From contig NC_016791.1 in NCBI RefSeq assembly GCF_000244875.1, positions 1,927,001 through 1,991,000 on the forward strand: 64,000 nt of DNA, in the 5' to 3' direction. Under the pieces are notes generated by a model, which was given only the letters and a program-made list of their open reading frames with translations, did not search any database and was not told the DNA's origin. The DNA is from Clostridium sp. BNL1100 (GTDB lineage: Bacteria > Bacillota > Clostridia > Acetivibrionales > DSM-1351). Numbering within the stretch: position 1 is the stretch's first letter; every line of letters begins with the position of its first letter. A program made the translations under genes and the position numbers. Shown in pieces: positions 18,707 to 27,841 of this stretch.

Positions 18707-19957
18707 CTATTTCCAGCCGTCACTGTAATCATCATTCTCAGTTGTTTCGGTCATATCAAGGTCGGAAGTATCTGCAAGGGGAAGTTTAATTCTTTCTGAA
18801 TACAAGTAGGCGCAAACAAGAGATGTCAGAGGCATTGTAAAAAGAATACCTATGCTGCCTACTAAAGACTGAAGAATTTCCACAACTATCATCTCTTTGT
18901 TAAGAAGCTCTAAAAGTGAACTGTTATATGAAACCAGAAGCAAAACAACGGAAAGGGAGCTGCCGATATAAGCAAGTATAAGTGTGTTAGCCATTGTTCC
19001 CATTATATCCTTTCCAATGGCTATTCCCGATTTGACCAGCAGACTGAACGGAGTATACTCCAGTTTTTCCTGCATTTCAGCAAGTGAAGCTGCAATTGAC
19101 ATTGACACGTCCATTATGGCTCCAATTGCTCCAATAAGAATGGCAGCGAATATTATTGCTTTTAAATCTATCGGATGCTTTGTATTAATGCGCAACAGGT
19201 AAAGGGATTCCTCGCTGACAAATCCCGTAAGCTTTAAAAGCTTATCCATAATGGTAATTAAAATACCGGAAACAAGGACACCAACCATACAGCCGATACC
19301 TGCTGCAAGACTTTTCTTGCTGGGGCCGTAAACGATAAGTAAAGTCATGCAGATTATAAACAGGCAGGTAATTATTGACCAGATATAAATATTGAAGCCC
19401 TGTAATACTGCGGGGACAAATACTGCAAATATGGCAGCAAATGTAAATATAAGTGACAATATTGTATTGAAGCCTTTGAATCTTCCAAATATCAGAAGCA
19501 GGACGAAAAAGACGATTCCCAGCACTAAAAGTACATTAGTTCTATGATATTCCGCCATTACCCAATCGTATTCGGAATCTTTGTTGTCAAGCTTATATAA
19601 TATTACTTTGTCTCCCGGTTCAATTTCTTTTTGTGAGCCACCTGAAAATGGATCTATGGTTTGAAGAGCATTAATCTGCTTGCCTTTGTCTTTACCGGAT
19701 AAAAGTTTTGCCGAAAAAGCAATATCCTTACCCTCATTCGGGCTATCTCCGCCAAGATTATACTCGGTTTTACTTGTTTTGATTATCTTAATAACACTGG
19801 CACTCTGGGCTTCAACACCGTCAACACCTTTTAACATATCAAGATTGTTGGTGGTAACCATGTTTCCTATGTATAGCAGTAATATGGAAATAACAATAGT
19901 AGAGATGTATATGAGAGTTTTTTTATTTATGAGCCTTTTTAAGTTGTGTGCTTCCAT
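18707..19957 (-). CDS. YibE/F family membrane protein
   Basis: A 416-residue protein with one N-terminal membrane segment (about 13-31), an extracytoplasmic region of about 90 residues (containing KTSKTEYNLGG and EPGDKVILYKL), then seven or eight membrane helices of the YibE/F domain (VLGIVFFVLLLIFGRFKG; SIITCLFIICMTLLIVYG; MDVSMSIAASLAEM). The family is widespread in Firmicutes; its function is not established, and transport is only assumed. The acidic C-terminal tail is cytoplasmic or polar. AGAGGAG precedes the ATG; the upstream DUF486 gene ends 12 bases earlier, so they form a pair. Confidence 0.85.
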   Translation of the reverse strand: MEAHNLKRLINKKTLIYISTIVISILLLYIGNMVTTNNLDMLKGVDGVEAQSASVIKIIKTSKTEYNLGGDSPNEGKDIAFSAKLLSGKDKGKQINALQTIDPFSGGSQKEIEPGDKVILYKLDNKDSEYDWVMAEYHRTNVLLVLGIVFFVLLLIFGRFKGFNTILSLIFTFAAIFAVFVPAVLQGFNIYIWSIITCLFIICMTLLIVYGPSKKSLAAGIGCMVGVLVSGILITIMDKLLKLTGFVSEESLYLLRINTKHPIDLKAIIFAAILIGAIGAIMDVSMSIAASLAEMQEKLEYTPFSLLVKSGIAIGKDIMGTMANTLILAYIGSSLSVVLLLVSYNSSLLELLNKEMIVVEILQSLVGSIGILFTMPLTSLVCAYLYSERIKLPLADTSDLDMTETTENDDYSDGWK

Positions 19958-19969
19958 ATAATTCTCCTC

Positions 19970-20323
19970 TTAGAACTTTTTAAATGCAAAGAAAACTGCA
20001 CCTAAAATACATATAAACGATAAGATATAATTGAGCTTGAAGCTCTCTTTCAGATAAAGTACTGAAAACACACCAAAAACTATCAATGTTATTGCTTCCT
20101 GTACAATTTTAAGCTGGGCTGTGTCAAAGTTCTTTGACGCCAGTCTGTTAGCAGGTATCATAAAGCAGTATTCAAAAAATGCTATTCCCCAGCTTACTAT
20201 AATAATAAGAGGAAGAGAAGCTGAACTATTTTTAAATTTAAGATTACCGTACCATGCAAATGTCATAAAAATATTTGAAATTACCAAAAGTAAAAAAGGC
20301 CAGAATTTAATAATTGAATACAT
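19970..20323 (-). CDS. DMT/DUF486 family small membrane protein
   Basis: A 117-residue protein of four hydrophobic helices with the DUF486 pattern: FMTFAWYGNLKF, WGIAFFEYCFMIPANRLA, and QLKIVQEAITLIVFGVFSVLYLKE. It is related in fold to small drug/metabolite transporters that act as dimers. The substrate is unknown. The start follows a GGGG-rich site eight bases upstream. Probably cotranscribed with the YibE/F gene. Confidence 0.85.
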   Translation of the reverse strand: MYSIIKFWPFLLLVISNIFMTFAWYGNLKFKNSSASLPLIIIVSWGIAFFEYCFMIPANRLASKNFDTAQLKIVQEAITLIVFGVFSVLYLKESFKLNYILSFICILGAVFFAFKKF

Positions 20324-20567
20324 ATCTAAAACCCCGCTGATATTATGCTTTTATCGTACATGCATAAATAACATTATAATCTATTATTCATAATTTTCAA
20401 CAGTGATTGCCATATTTGTCCCATTAATATGACAATAAGATTGAAAATTTTAACATAATTAGTATAATATTAGTATGGTATTATATATTTACCGGCAAGT
20501 GTTTTATAAAAAATATAGAGGATAGCCAGCAGCCGGGTGCTGATATATAAGGGCTTGAGGTAGTATA

Positions 20568-23138
20568 ATGACATTAAAAAATATAAAAAAGATTATTTTG
20601 GCGGGCTTTACAGTTGTGGTTTTTCTATTGTTCTTTGGAATTTCGTTTGTAGAAGCAGTTAATAATGAAGTAATTGAAGATATCCGGCCAAAAAAGAATA
20701 TTTTGATACTACATTCGTATAATGAAGGCTTGGCATGGACTAGTGATCAGAATACAGGTATAATCGAAACTATTGAAAAAGAATACCCAAATATCAGTAC
20801 ATATGTAGAATATATGGATTGGAAAAATTATCCTACTGCTAGTATACTATCTTATTTAACTGACTACTTCGAATTCAAATACAAACATAAACGTCTTGAT
20901 CTGATAATTACTACTGACGATGCTGCTTTTAAATTTGCATTACTCAACAGAAAACAATTGTTTTCCGATGCGCCTATTGTTTTTTCAGGAGTTAACCAGG
21001 AAAATATTTCAGAAATTGCGGGGAGTTATAAAAATTACACCGGGGTTATTGAAAATATTGATCCTACTGAAACGTTCAGAATAGCTTTGAGAATAAATCC
21101 TCATATAAAGAAAGTTTATGTGGTGTTTGATAATTCAGAAAGCGGCTTGTCAACAGGTCGTTTGGTAATGGATAAGGTCGAGGAAATGAATCTGGAACCC
21201 ATACCAATGAATAGAATGAGTTTCCATGAGCTCTTACAACAAGTAAGTAAGCTGGATGACACAAGTATTGTATTTTTTGCAACTTACTACAGCGATGGAA
21301 ATGGAAAAATGTTGGAATTTAATCTGGCATCTAGGGAAATAAGCAAGTACAGTAGCGTACCTTTATATCACCAATATGACTTTGGATTGAATAAGGGGGC
21401 CTTCGGCGGAGAAATGTTAAGCGGCCGGCTGTGCGGAAACTATGCAGCAAAACTTGCTGTGAGGATACTAAAGGGAGAATCTGCTTCAGATATAAAGATT
21501 ATATCACCTAAATCAACAAGAGTAGTTTTTGACTATGAACAGATGAAACGTTTTGAAGTTCCGGTTTGGAAACTACCTAAATCTGCAGAAATAATAAATA
21601 AGCCATTTTCATTTTTTGAAACTTACAAGCGGCTGGTTTTGTGTGTGATAGGTGCTTTTGTGGTACTGACACTGTTTTTAATTATTTTATTGGTATATAT
21701 AAGGAAAATTAAAAATATACGCAAGCAGTTATATCAGAGTAACGAGGAACTCACTCAGACATATGAAGAATTGGTTGCCTCGGATGAAGAATTGAAGCAT
21801 CAACTGGATGAAATCCGTTCCATACAAAAAAGTCTGTCTCAAAGCGAGGAGAAGTACACTTTTCTGGCACTTCATGACATCCTCACGGGTCTTCCCAACA
21901 GACGTTCGCTGATAGCGGATTCTAACGGGCTTTTGACCGGCAATTCAGAAAAAAAGCTTGCATTGCTATTTATTGATATGGACAATTTTAAATATATCAA
22001 CGATACAATGGGACACGAATTCGGTGATGAACTAATAAACAAAGCAAGCCAAAGACTTAAAACGGCTCTTAAAGATCTCGGGACACTATACCGCCTTGGT
22101 GGTGATGAATTTATCCTGCTTATACATGATATTGAAAACCAGTTTGAGGCAGAGGAGTTTATGTGTCAAGTTCTTCAAAGTTTTAAAGATGAATTCGAAA
22201 TCAGGAACAGCGTACTTCATGTCACTTTCAGTATCGGAGCAGCACTATATCCAGACCATGGGAACAGTATAGAGGATTTAATAAAGTGTGCGGATATAGC
22301 AATGTACAAAGCCAAGGAACAGGGCAAAAACAGGTATGTCCTTTACGATAAGGACATGGATAAGGCATTTTCCGAAAGAATGACTATAGAAAAGCTATTG
22401 CACACAGCTATGGAAAAGAATGAATTTGAGGTATATTATCAACCACAGTTTGATTTGGAGACACAAAAAGTAACCGGCCTTGAAGCTCTACTCAGATGGA
22501 AAAGTTCAGAGCTTGGAAATGTTTCACCCATGAAATTCATTCAGGTTGCGGAGGATACGCATTTAATTATCCCTTTAGGAGAATGGGTACTGAATCAGGC
22601 TTGTGCATTTATTAAGGAGTTGCATGATAAGGGTTTAAAAGATTTGACCGTATCAGTAAATATATCAACAATACAAATTCTCCAATCAGGCTTTACACGT
22701 AAAATAATTGATATAATAAACAGCTATAAGCTCAACCCCGAATGTCTTGAATTGGAGATTACCGAAACTATTTTGATTGAGTCATTTACTACTGTTTTCA
22801 GGAAGTTAAACAAATTAAAAAAAATGGGTATAAGAATTGCATTGGATGATTTTGGTAAGGGATATTCTTCGCTAAACTATTTAAAACAGCTTCCAATATC
22901 AACTTTAAAAATTGATAAATCCTTTATCGACAGTGTTTCAATAGACGAGGAGGGAAGAACCATAACTCGTCACATAATCACACTGGGAAGATCGTTAGGA
23001 ATGACTATTATTGCCGAAGGTGTAGAATATACAGAACAACTGGAATACCTGAAAAAATATCACTGCGACAGGATTCAGGGGTATCTGTTTTCAAAGCCTT
23101 TGCCCGGAGAAGATGTTAAAAAACTGTTAAATGTGTAA
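20568..23138 (+). CDS. Sensor with ABC-substrate-like domain, GGDEF and EAL domains
   Basis: Cyclic-di-GMP turnover protein of 856 residues. Order: signal/anchor segment (about 10-30); an extracellular domain resembling ABC sugar/amino-acid binding proteins (KNILILHSYNEGLAWT... to about 345); a membrane helix (about 360-382); a short coiled coil; a GGDEF domain (HDILTGLPNRRSL, then GGDEF intact); an EAL domain (ALLRW; DDFGKGYSSLNYLKQLP; DRIQGYLFSKP). The EAL start is LEALLRW, with EAL intact. Both activities may therefore be present, or one may regulate the other. The N-terminal domain would bind a small ligand outside the cell. The neighbouring genes do not reveal the ligand. Divergently transcribed from the DUF486 gene. 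Confidence 0.9.
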   Translation: MTLKNIKKIILAGFTVVVFLLFFGISFVEAVNNEVIEDIRPKKNILILHSYNEGLAWTSDQNTGIIETIEKEYPNISTYVEYMDWKNYPTASILSYLTDYFEFKYKHKRLDLIITTDDAAFKFALLNRKQLFSDAPIVFSGVNQENISEIAGSYKNYTGVIENIDPTETFRIALRINPHIKKVYVVFDNSESGLSTGRLVMDKVEEMNLEPIPMNRMSFHELLQQVSKLDDTSIVFFATYYSDGNGKMLEFNLASREISKYSSVPLYHQYDFGLNKGAFGGEMLSGRLCGNYAAKLAVRILKGESASDIKIISPKSTRVVFDYEQMKRFEVPVWKLPKSAEIINKPFSFFETYKRLVLCVIGAFVVLTLFLIILLVYIRKIKNIRKQLYQSNEELTQTYEELVASDEELKHQLDEIRSIQKSLSQSEEKYTFLALHDILTGLPNRRSLIADSNGLLTGNSEKKLALLFIDMDNFKYINDTMGHEFGDELINKASQRLKTALKDLGTLYRLGGDEFILLIHDIENQFEAEEFMCQVLQSFKDEFEIRNSVLHVTFSIGAALYPDHGNSIEDLIKCADIAMYKAKEQGKNRYVLYDKDMDKAFSERMTIEKLLHTAMEKNEFEVYYQPQFDLETQKVTGLEALLRWKSSELGNVSPMKFIQVAEDTHLIIPLGEWVLNQACAFIKELHDKGLKDLTVSVNISTIQILQSGFTRKIIDIINSYKLNPECLELEITETILIESFTTVFRKLNKLKKMGIRIALDDFGKGYSSLNYLKQLPISTLKIDKSFIDSVSIDEEGRTITRHIITLGRSLGMTIIAEGVEYTEQLEYLKKYHCDRIQGYLFSKPLPGEDVKKLLNV

Positions 23139-23157
23139 TTAATAAATAAGATTTATG

Positions 23158-23202
23158 ACGACCATGCTAACCCGTGAAATACGGTTTTTCATGGTCGTTT
23201 TA
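23158..23202 (+). terminator. Terminator after the GGDEF-EAL gene
   Basis: A stem ACGACCATG / CATGGTCGT (23158-23166 and 23190-23198) with a second inner stem (ACCCGT / ACGGTT) and a following T run. Confidence 0.7.
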
Positions 23203-23221
23203 TGTCTGCTGAGCCAACTTC

Positions 23222-23277
23222 TTGACTTATTTCATTTAATTGGTATAATAATTATGTGCATATGCACATAATTATTA
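23222..23277 (+). promoter_or_regulatory. Promoter with overlapping 32-bp perfect palindrome (probable DUF134 operator)
   Basis: TTGACT (23222-23227), 16 bases, TATAAT (23244-23249) form a good sigma-A promoter. From 23246 to 23277 the sequence is a perfect 32-bp palindrome with centre ATGTGCATATGCACAT. It covers the end of the -10 box, the likely start site and reaches the ribosome site of the DUF134 regulator gene. The placement is that of an autoregulatory operator. Confidence 0.65.
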
Positions 23278-23290
23278 TGAGGTGAAATTA

Positions 23291-23674
23291 ATGCCAAGAC
23301 CCAAAAAATGCAGAAGGGTTGGTTTTATACCAGATAATGCGTGCTTTCATCCCGAAATCAAAAGTCAGGTTCAGGTTGTTTTGAGTATTGAGGAGGTTGA
23401 AGCCATCAGACTTGCAGACTATCTGGAAATCGGTCAGGATGAGGCAGCAGATAGTATGAATGTTTCCAGAGGAACTTTTCAGCGTATAATAAATTCTGCA
23501 AGGAAAAAGACGGCAGATGCATTGGTGCATGGGAAGACTATCCGAATAGACGGGGGTAATTATCAGGTAGAGTCAGGCAGAAGTTGCTGCAGGAGACAAA
23601 GTGGGGAATGCAGCACACTCAACTGTGACAGGTGTGAGGGTTGTATGGACTGTCACAAACCAACAAATATATGA
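23291..23674 (+). CDS. DUF134 family DNA-binding protein
   Basis: A 127-residue protein starting MPRPKKCRRVGF, the hallmark of DUF134. It has a sigma-70 region 4-like helix-turn-helix (EVEAIRLADYLEIGQDEAADSMNVSRGTFQRII, residues about 35-67) and a Cys-rich C-terminal tail (CCRRQSGECSTLNCDRCEGCMDC) able to bind metal or an iron-sulfur cluster. The family commonly precedes genes for NifX-like and Mrp proteins, as here. A GTG at 23282 is in frame but belongs to the AGGTGA ribosome site; ATG 23291 is chosen. It probably represses its own operon through the palindrome just upstream. Confidence 0.85.
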   Translation: MPRPKKCRRVGFIPDNACFHPEIKSQVQVVLSIEEVEAIRLADYLEIGQDEAADSMNVSRGTFQRIINSARKKTADALVHGKTIRIDGGNYQVESGRSCCRRQSGECSTLNCDRCEGCMDCHKPTNI

Positions 23675-23687
23675 CGAGGTGAATTAT

Positions 23688-24947
23688 ATGGTAGACAATG
23701 GATGCGGTTGTGGTGGAACAGATTGCGGATCAAGTGATTGCGGGGGCAGTTGTCCTTCAAGCGGTGGCCGCCCACAGAATTTTTTGGAAAATACTCATGA
23801 ACTCAATTCAATTAAAAGAGTTATTGGGGTTGTAAGTGGTAAAGGTGGGGTAGGAAAATCTCTCGTAACGTCAACCTTATCGGTAATGATGAGAAGAAAA
23901 GGCTATGAGGTGGGAGTGCTCGATGCGGATATTACAGGGCCTTCAATACCAAAAATATTCGGAATTAACCAAAAGGCACAGGGAAGCGAGCTGGGTATTT
24001 ATCCCCAAACGTCCCAAAATGGCATCAAAGTAATGTCAGTTAACCTTATGCTTGATCAGGACGATGCTCCGGTTATATGGAGAGGCCCAATTATAGCAGG
24101 AGTTGTAAAACAATTCTGGACTGATGTAATATGGGGCGAGGTGGACTATCTGTTTTTGGATATGCCGCCGGGAACAGGGGATGTTCCGCTGACAGTTTTC
24201 CAATCAATCCCTTTGGATGGAATAGTTATTGTTACTTCCCCTCAGGATTTGGTTTCCATGATAGTTAAAAAGGCCTACAATATGGCAAGGGAAATGAATA
24301 TTCCTATTCTGGGGATTGTTGAAAATATGAGTTATTTAAAATGTCCTGACTGCGGTAAGGAAATAAATATTTTCGGCAAAAGTAAAATCGATGAAATTGC
24401 AGCAGGCTTGGGCCTAAGAGTACTGGGTAAAATGCCAATAGATCCGTCGATTGCGGAATTATGTGACAAAGGTGAACTTGAAAAAGTAAATCATGAACAT
24501 TTGGCAGATGCTGTATCGTATATTGAAAATAAGCTACCTGTTGGAAAGGGGAACGGGATAATGAAAATTGCAATTGCAACTGAAGGTAACAATATTTCCT
24601 CTCATTTTGGAAAGTGCGAGTATTTTACAGTAGTTGAGATAGAGAATAAATCTATAAAGAGTAAGGAAGTAGTTAGTACAGAAGGAAATCAGCACGGACT
24701 TCTTCCGGGTTTTCTGGCTTCGCTGGGTATAAAAACCGTTATAGCCGGAGGAATGGGAGATGGCGCAAGACAGAAGCTTGAAGAAAATAATATTCAGATT
24801 ATATCCGGAATCAGCGGAAATATAGATGAAGCAATACAGCTTTATATTGACGGGAATTTGAAATCAGCAAGTTCCGGGTGTTCAGGCCATGAACATTCAC
24901 ATGAACATAATCACGGTGAGGGCGGTTGCAGCTGCGGAAACCATTAA
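23688..24947 (+). CDS. Mrp/NBP35 ATPase fused to a NifX-like (dinitrogenase cofactor-binding) domain
   Basis: A 419-residue protein. An N-terminal Cys-rich segment (CGCGGTDCGSSDCGGSC) precedes a P-loop ATPase domain with VVSGKGGVGKSLV (about residue 50), the deviant Walker A of the Mrp family, DMPPGTGD, and the CPDCGK Cys pair; in the family this assembles and delivers iron-sulfur clusters. From about residue 292 (MKIAIATEG) comes a NifX/NifB-type cofactor-binding domain with HFGKCEYF and GGMGDGARQKL, then a tail of His and Cys (HEHSHEHNHGEGGCSCG). The true start is ATG 23688 after GACGAGGTG; the longer open frame overlaps the DUF134 gene. Cytoplasmic; the role in iron-sulfur or molybdenum cofactor handling is by family. 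Confidence 0.88.
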   Translation: MVDNGCGCGGTDCGSSDCGGSCPSSGGRPQNFLENTHELNSIKRVIGVVSGKGGVGKSLVTSTLSVMMRRKGYEVGVLDADITGPSIPKIFGINQKAQGSELGIYPQTSQNGIKVMSVNLMLDQDDAPVIWRGPIIAGVVKQFWTDVIWGEVDYLFLDMPPGTGDVPLTVFQSIPLDGIVIVTSPQDLVSMIVKKAYNMAREMNIPILGIVENMSYLKCPDCGKEINIFGKSKIDEIAAGLGLRVLGKMPIDPSIAELCDKGELEKVNHEHLADAVSYIENKLPVGKGNGIMKIAIATEGNNISSHFGKCEYFTVVEIENKSIKSKEVVSTEGNQHGLLPGFLASLGIKTVIAGGMGDGARQKLEENNIQIISGISGNIDEAIQLYIDGNLKSASSGCSGHEHSHEHNHGEGGCSCGNH

Positions 24948-24960
24948 AAAATAATATAAT

Positions 24961-25010
24961 AAAGCATAATGACCTTGGAAATAAACTTCCCTCGGTTATT
25001 ATGCTTTATT
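24961..25010. terminator. Bidirectional terminator
   Basis: A 14-bp stem with one G-T pair (AAAGCATAATGACC at 24961-24974, GGTTATTATGCTTT at 24994-25007) between the convergent Mrp and YeiH genes, with T runs on the outer sides. Confidence 0.75.
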
Positions 25011-25023
25011 TAGCGGTATTAAT

Positions 25024-26031
25024 TTATATCTGACCCGTCATAAACTGAACGCCAATACTGACGGCTGTTACCGTAAACCATACCAGTAACCCCAGAAGAA
25101 GTGGTTTTAAACCGGTTTTAAGCATTTCCTTAAAATTTGCATTTAGTCCTACTGCTGATAAAGCCATAACTATAAAAGACTTACCTGTACCTGAAAGAAA
25201 TGAAACTACTGAACTGTTAAATACGCCAAGTGTGTTTAATAGCGATGCAGCAAGAAATCCGGCGATAAACCATGGAAAAATACGCTTGAAGCTGTATGAA
25301 ACCGTATCGTCCTGTTTTGCAGCTTTTCTTTTTCTGATTATTGTAATTGCTGCATAAATCAATGATATTGGTATAATCATTGTAGTACGGGTCAACTTTA
25401 CTATTGTTGCATATGCTCCCGCTGCATTGCTGTAAGCATAACCTGCCGCTACAACGGAAGAAGTATCATTTATCGCTGTTCCGGCCCACAAACCAAAGGC
25501 TGTATCGGAAAAGCCCAATAAATGGCCAAGTGGAGGGAAGATTAAGACGGCTAAAATATTAAAGAAAAAAATAGTTGATATGGAATATGCGACTTCCTTT
25601 TCTTCAGCTTCTATTATGGGAGATACAGCGGCTATGGCTGAGCCACCGCAAATGGCTGTCCCAACTCCTATGAGACTTGTAAGATTAAAAGGTACCTTAA
25701 GAAGTTTACCAAACCCATAGGCCGAAATAAAAGCAAATGAAAGGGTAAACAACATTACATATAAGGATTCAAGCCCTGTTTTCCATACCTGTGTGAGACT
25801 TAAACCCGTTCCAAGCAAAATAATAGCATATTGAAGAATTTTTTTTGACGTAAATTTAACACCGTTGACAGACCATGCAGGTTTTCCCATCGTATTGTTA
25901 ATTATTATACCTAGCAGAATACCGAAAACCGGGCCTCCTATAATTGGAAATATGCCTCCCAGCCATGTTGCAATAAGTGCAATGACCAACGACAGTAGTA
26001 TTCCGGCAGTATTTTTTCTTATCCATACCAT
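25024..26031 (-). CDS. YeiH/UPF0324 family putative sulfate exporter
   Basis: A 335-residue membrane protein with about ten helices. Family motifs are visible: GPVFGILLGIIINN, LLGTGLSLTQV, GVGTAICGGSAIAAVSPII and WAGTAINDTSSVVAAGYAYS. The family is annotated as putative sulfate exporter (PSE). It is divergent from a LysR-type regulator gene 121 bases away, the same arrangement as yeiH and yeiE of enteric bacteria, so it is probably regulated by it. The substrate has not been proven. Confidence 0.88.
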   Translation of the reverse strand: MVWIRKNTAGILLSLVIALIATWLGGIFPIIGGPVFGILLGIIINNTMGKPAWSVNGVKFTSKKILQYAIILLGTGLSLTQVWKTGLESLYVMLFTLSFAFISAYGFGKLLKVPFNLTSLIGVGTAICGGSAIAAVSPIIEAEEKEVAYSISTIFFFNILAVLIFPPLGHLLGFSDTAFGLWAGTAINDTSSVVAAGYAYSNAAGAYATIVKLTRTTMIIPISLIYAAITIIRKRKAAKQDDTVSYSFKRIFPWFIAGFLAASLLNTLGVFNSSVVSFLSGTGKSFIVMALSAVGLNANFKEMLKTGLKPLLLGLLVWFTVTAVSIGVQFMTGQI

Positions 26032-26107
26032 AATTAATTCCTCCGAATTTTTGATATGTTTATTTTAATATTATGTATACATAAATACAAATTATGATTT
26101 ATTATAT

Positions 26108-26130
26108 ATCTATAAGAAATGTTTATAGAT
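26108..26130 (+). promoter_or_regulatory. Inverted repeat in the yeiH-LysR intergenic region
   Basis: ATCTATAA, 7 bases, TTATAGAT: a perfect 8-bp inverted repeat of the spacing and T-N11-A character expected of a LysR-type regulator site. It lies 22 bases before the regulator start codon. Confidence 0.45.
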
Positions 26131-26152
26131 TGTTAGTGTACGGAGGTTATAT

Positions 26153-27052
26153 ATGATAGACCCTAAAATAACTACTTTTATTTGGGCGGCAAAATTGAAC
26201 AGCTTTACCAAAGCCGCTGAAATGCTTAATTTAACACAGCCGGCAGTTACGCAGCATATCAAGCAACTGGAAGGATACTATAAGGTTAAATTGTTTAAAA
26301 AAGTTGGAAGACAGATATACCTGACTGAGGAAGGAGAGCTTCTTTTTAAGTATGCAAAAGAGATTGAGGCCAATTCTTTGTTTATAGAAAGAACCCTCAA
26401 AAATAAATCGGCACTGAACAAGCGATACAACGTCGGAACAACTCTCACAATCGGCGAATTTGTACTTCCCGACATGCTGGGACAGTATAAAAGACAGCAT
26501 GAAAACATTGATGTTATAGTTCATGTTCACAATACCGATGAAAATTTGAAACGGCTTACCAGTGGGGAACTTGATTTGAGCATAGTTGAAGGGATTTTTG
26601 ACAAAAACAGATTCAAGTATAAAAAAATGAGAGAAGATGAGCTGGTTCTTGTGGCTTCCCCTGCAAGCAGTTTTGCAAGAAAGGGAGAAGTCAATCTTGA
26701 AGATGTTGCATATGGCGGAAAGCTCATTTTAAGAGAAAAGGGTAGCGGAACAAGAATGGTACTTGAAAACAAAATGTCAGACATGGGTCTTAGTATAACT
26801 GATTTAAAGGTTTACATGGAGGTTGGAAGTATAGGTGCCATTAAATCACTGGTTCAGGCCAATCTGGGATATACGGTAGTTTCAATGGAAGCAGTTGAAA
26901 AAGAAGTGAGGGATGGAACACTGGTTGTAGTACCTATCAAAGGAATAAAAATCATGAGGGAATTCAATTTTATATATATGGATATTAGTCAAAATTCATT
27001 TATACAGGAATTTATAGAATACATTATGAATTTTAGAGAGAAAATCAAATAA
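26153..27052 (+). CDS. LysR family transcriptional regulator (YeiE-like)
   Basis: A 299-residue LysR protein. The winged helix-turn-helix spans about 5-65 (FIWAAKLNSFTKAAEMLNLTQPAVTQHIKQLE); the effector-binding domain follows with FVLPDMLGQYKRQHENIDVIV and SGELDLSIVEG. Its divergent partner is a YeiH-type membrane protein, so that gene is its likely target. The GGAGG ribosome site lies six bases before the ATG. The effector is unknown; a sulfur compound would fit the neighbour. Confidence 0.9.
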   Translation: MIDPKITTFIWAAKLNSFTKAAEMLNLTQPAVTQHIKQLEGYYKVKLFKKVGRQIYLTEEGELLFKYAKEIEANSLFIERTLKNKSALNKRYNVGTTLTIGEFVLPDMLGQYKRQHENIDVIVHVHNTDENLKRLTSGELDLSIVEGIFDKNRFKYKKMREDELVLVASPASSFARKGEVNLEDVAYGGKLILREKGSGTRMVLENKMSDMGLSITDLKVYMEVGSIGAIKSLVQANLGYTVVSMEAVEKEVRDGTLVVVPIKGIKIMREFNFIYMDISQNSFIQEFIEYIMNFREKIK

Positions 27053-27089
27053 AACTATATTAATATATCGTAATATTTAAATATATGGA

Positions 27090-27118
27090 TTGACAATAAT
27101 TAAGTGTTTTAATATAAT
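27090..27118 (+). promoter_or_regulatory. Sigma-A promoter of the membrane ferredoxin gene
   Basis: TTGACA (27090-27095), exactly 17 bases, TATAAT (27113-27118): a consensus promoter 45 bases upstream of the ATG. Confidence 0.75.
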
Positions 27119-27162
27119 AAGTATATCCTCGAGGTGCACAAAATTTATATAAGGAGTAAAAG

Positions 27163-27813
27163 ATGAACACAATAAAAAGTTTTGTACACAAATGGGTATG
27201 GTTGATGCTTATTTTCTTTTGTATTGGGGGTCTGATATATCCGAAGTTAGGTATTGCCGCTATAATATGTATGCTGGCTCCCGTAGCGGTATCAATCTTC
27301 AGAGGAAGAATGTGGTGTGGTAATTTCTGCCCCAGAGGCAGTTTTAATGATATACTGATTTCTAAAATAAGCCGTAATAAAAAAATTCCACGACTTATGA
27401 AAAATAAGTGGTTCAGATTGTTTTTTGTTGTGGTACTAATGGGAGCTTTTGCGGTACAGTTATCGTTTGCATGGGGCAATATGGTACAGGTTGGACAGGT
27501 GTTTGTAAGAATGATATTAATAACCACTGGATTGTCTATAATTCTAGGAGTTATTTACAGTAATAGAGCATGGTGTGTTATTTGCCCAATGGGTACAATG
27601 GCATCTTGGGTTACTCAGGCTGGTAGTGGTTCAAAAGGTAAAAATATAACTTTTGATAAGCAAAGGTGTGTTAGCTGCAATCTTTGTACAAAATCCTGCC
27701 CTATGGAAATAGACGTACTTAAATTCAGAAGTAAGGGAGAGGTTACACACCCTGACTGTCTGAAATGTGGTGAATGTGTAATAAAGTGCCCGAAAGATGC
27801 ACTTGAAATATAA
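27163..27813 (+). CDS. NapH/CcoG-like membrane protein with two 4Fe-4S clusters
   Basis: A 216-residue membrane electron-transfer protein. Four helices lie at about 10-50, 85-105 and 112-130. WCGNFCPRGS and WCVICPMGT are the paired Cys motifs of the NapH/CcoG/FpoO group on the cytoplasmic side. A soluble ferredoxin part follows with CVSCNLCTKSCPM and CLKCGECVIKCP, each binding a [4Fe-4S] cluster. It probably accepts electrons in the cytoplasm and passes them to a membrane or extracellular partner. It is followed 28 bases later by a C_GCAxxG_C_C family gene. Confidence 0.85.
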   Translation: MNTIKSFVHKWVWLMLIFFCIGGLIYPKLGIAAIICMLAPVAVSIFRGRMWCGNFCPRGSFNDILISKISRNKKIPRLMKNKWFRLFFVVVLMGAFAVQLSFAWGNMVQVGQVFVRMILITTGLSIILGVIYSNRAWCVICPMGTMASWVTQAGSGSKGKNITFDKQRCVSCNLCTKSCPMEIDVLKFRSKGEVTHPDCLKCGECVIKCPKDALEI

Positions 27814-27841
27814 ATAAGTTAATTAACATGGAGGTTACAAT

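Noticed and set aside
20460-20567. A cyclic-di-GMP riboswitch ahead of the GGDEF-EAL gene
   Set aside because: Only a small hairpin (CAGCA / TGCTG) is seen; the conserved GEMM core is missing.
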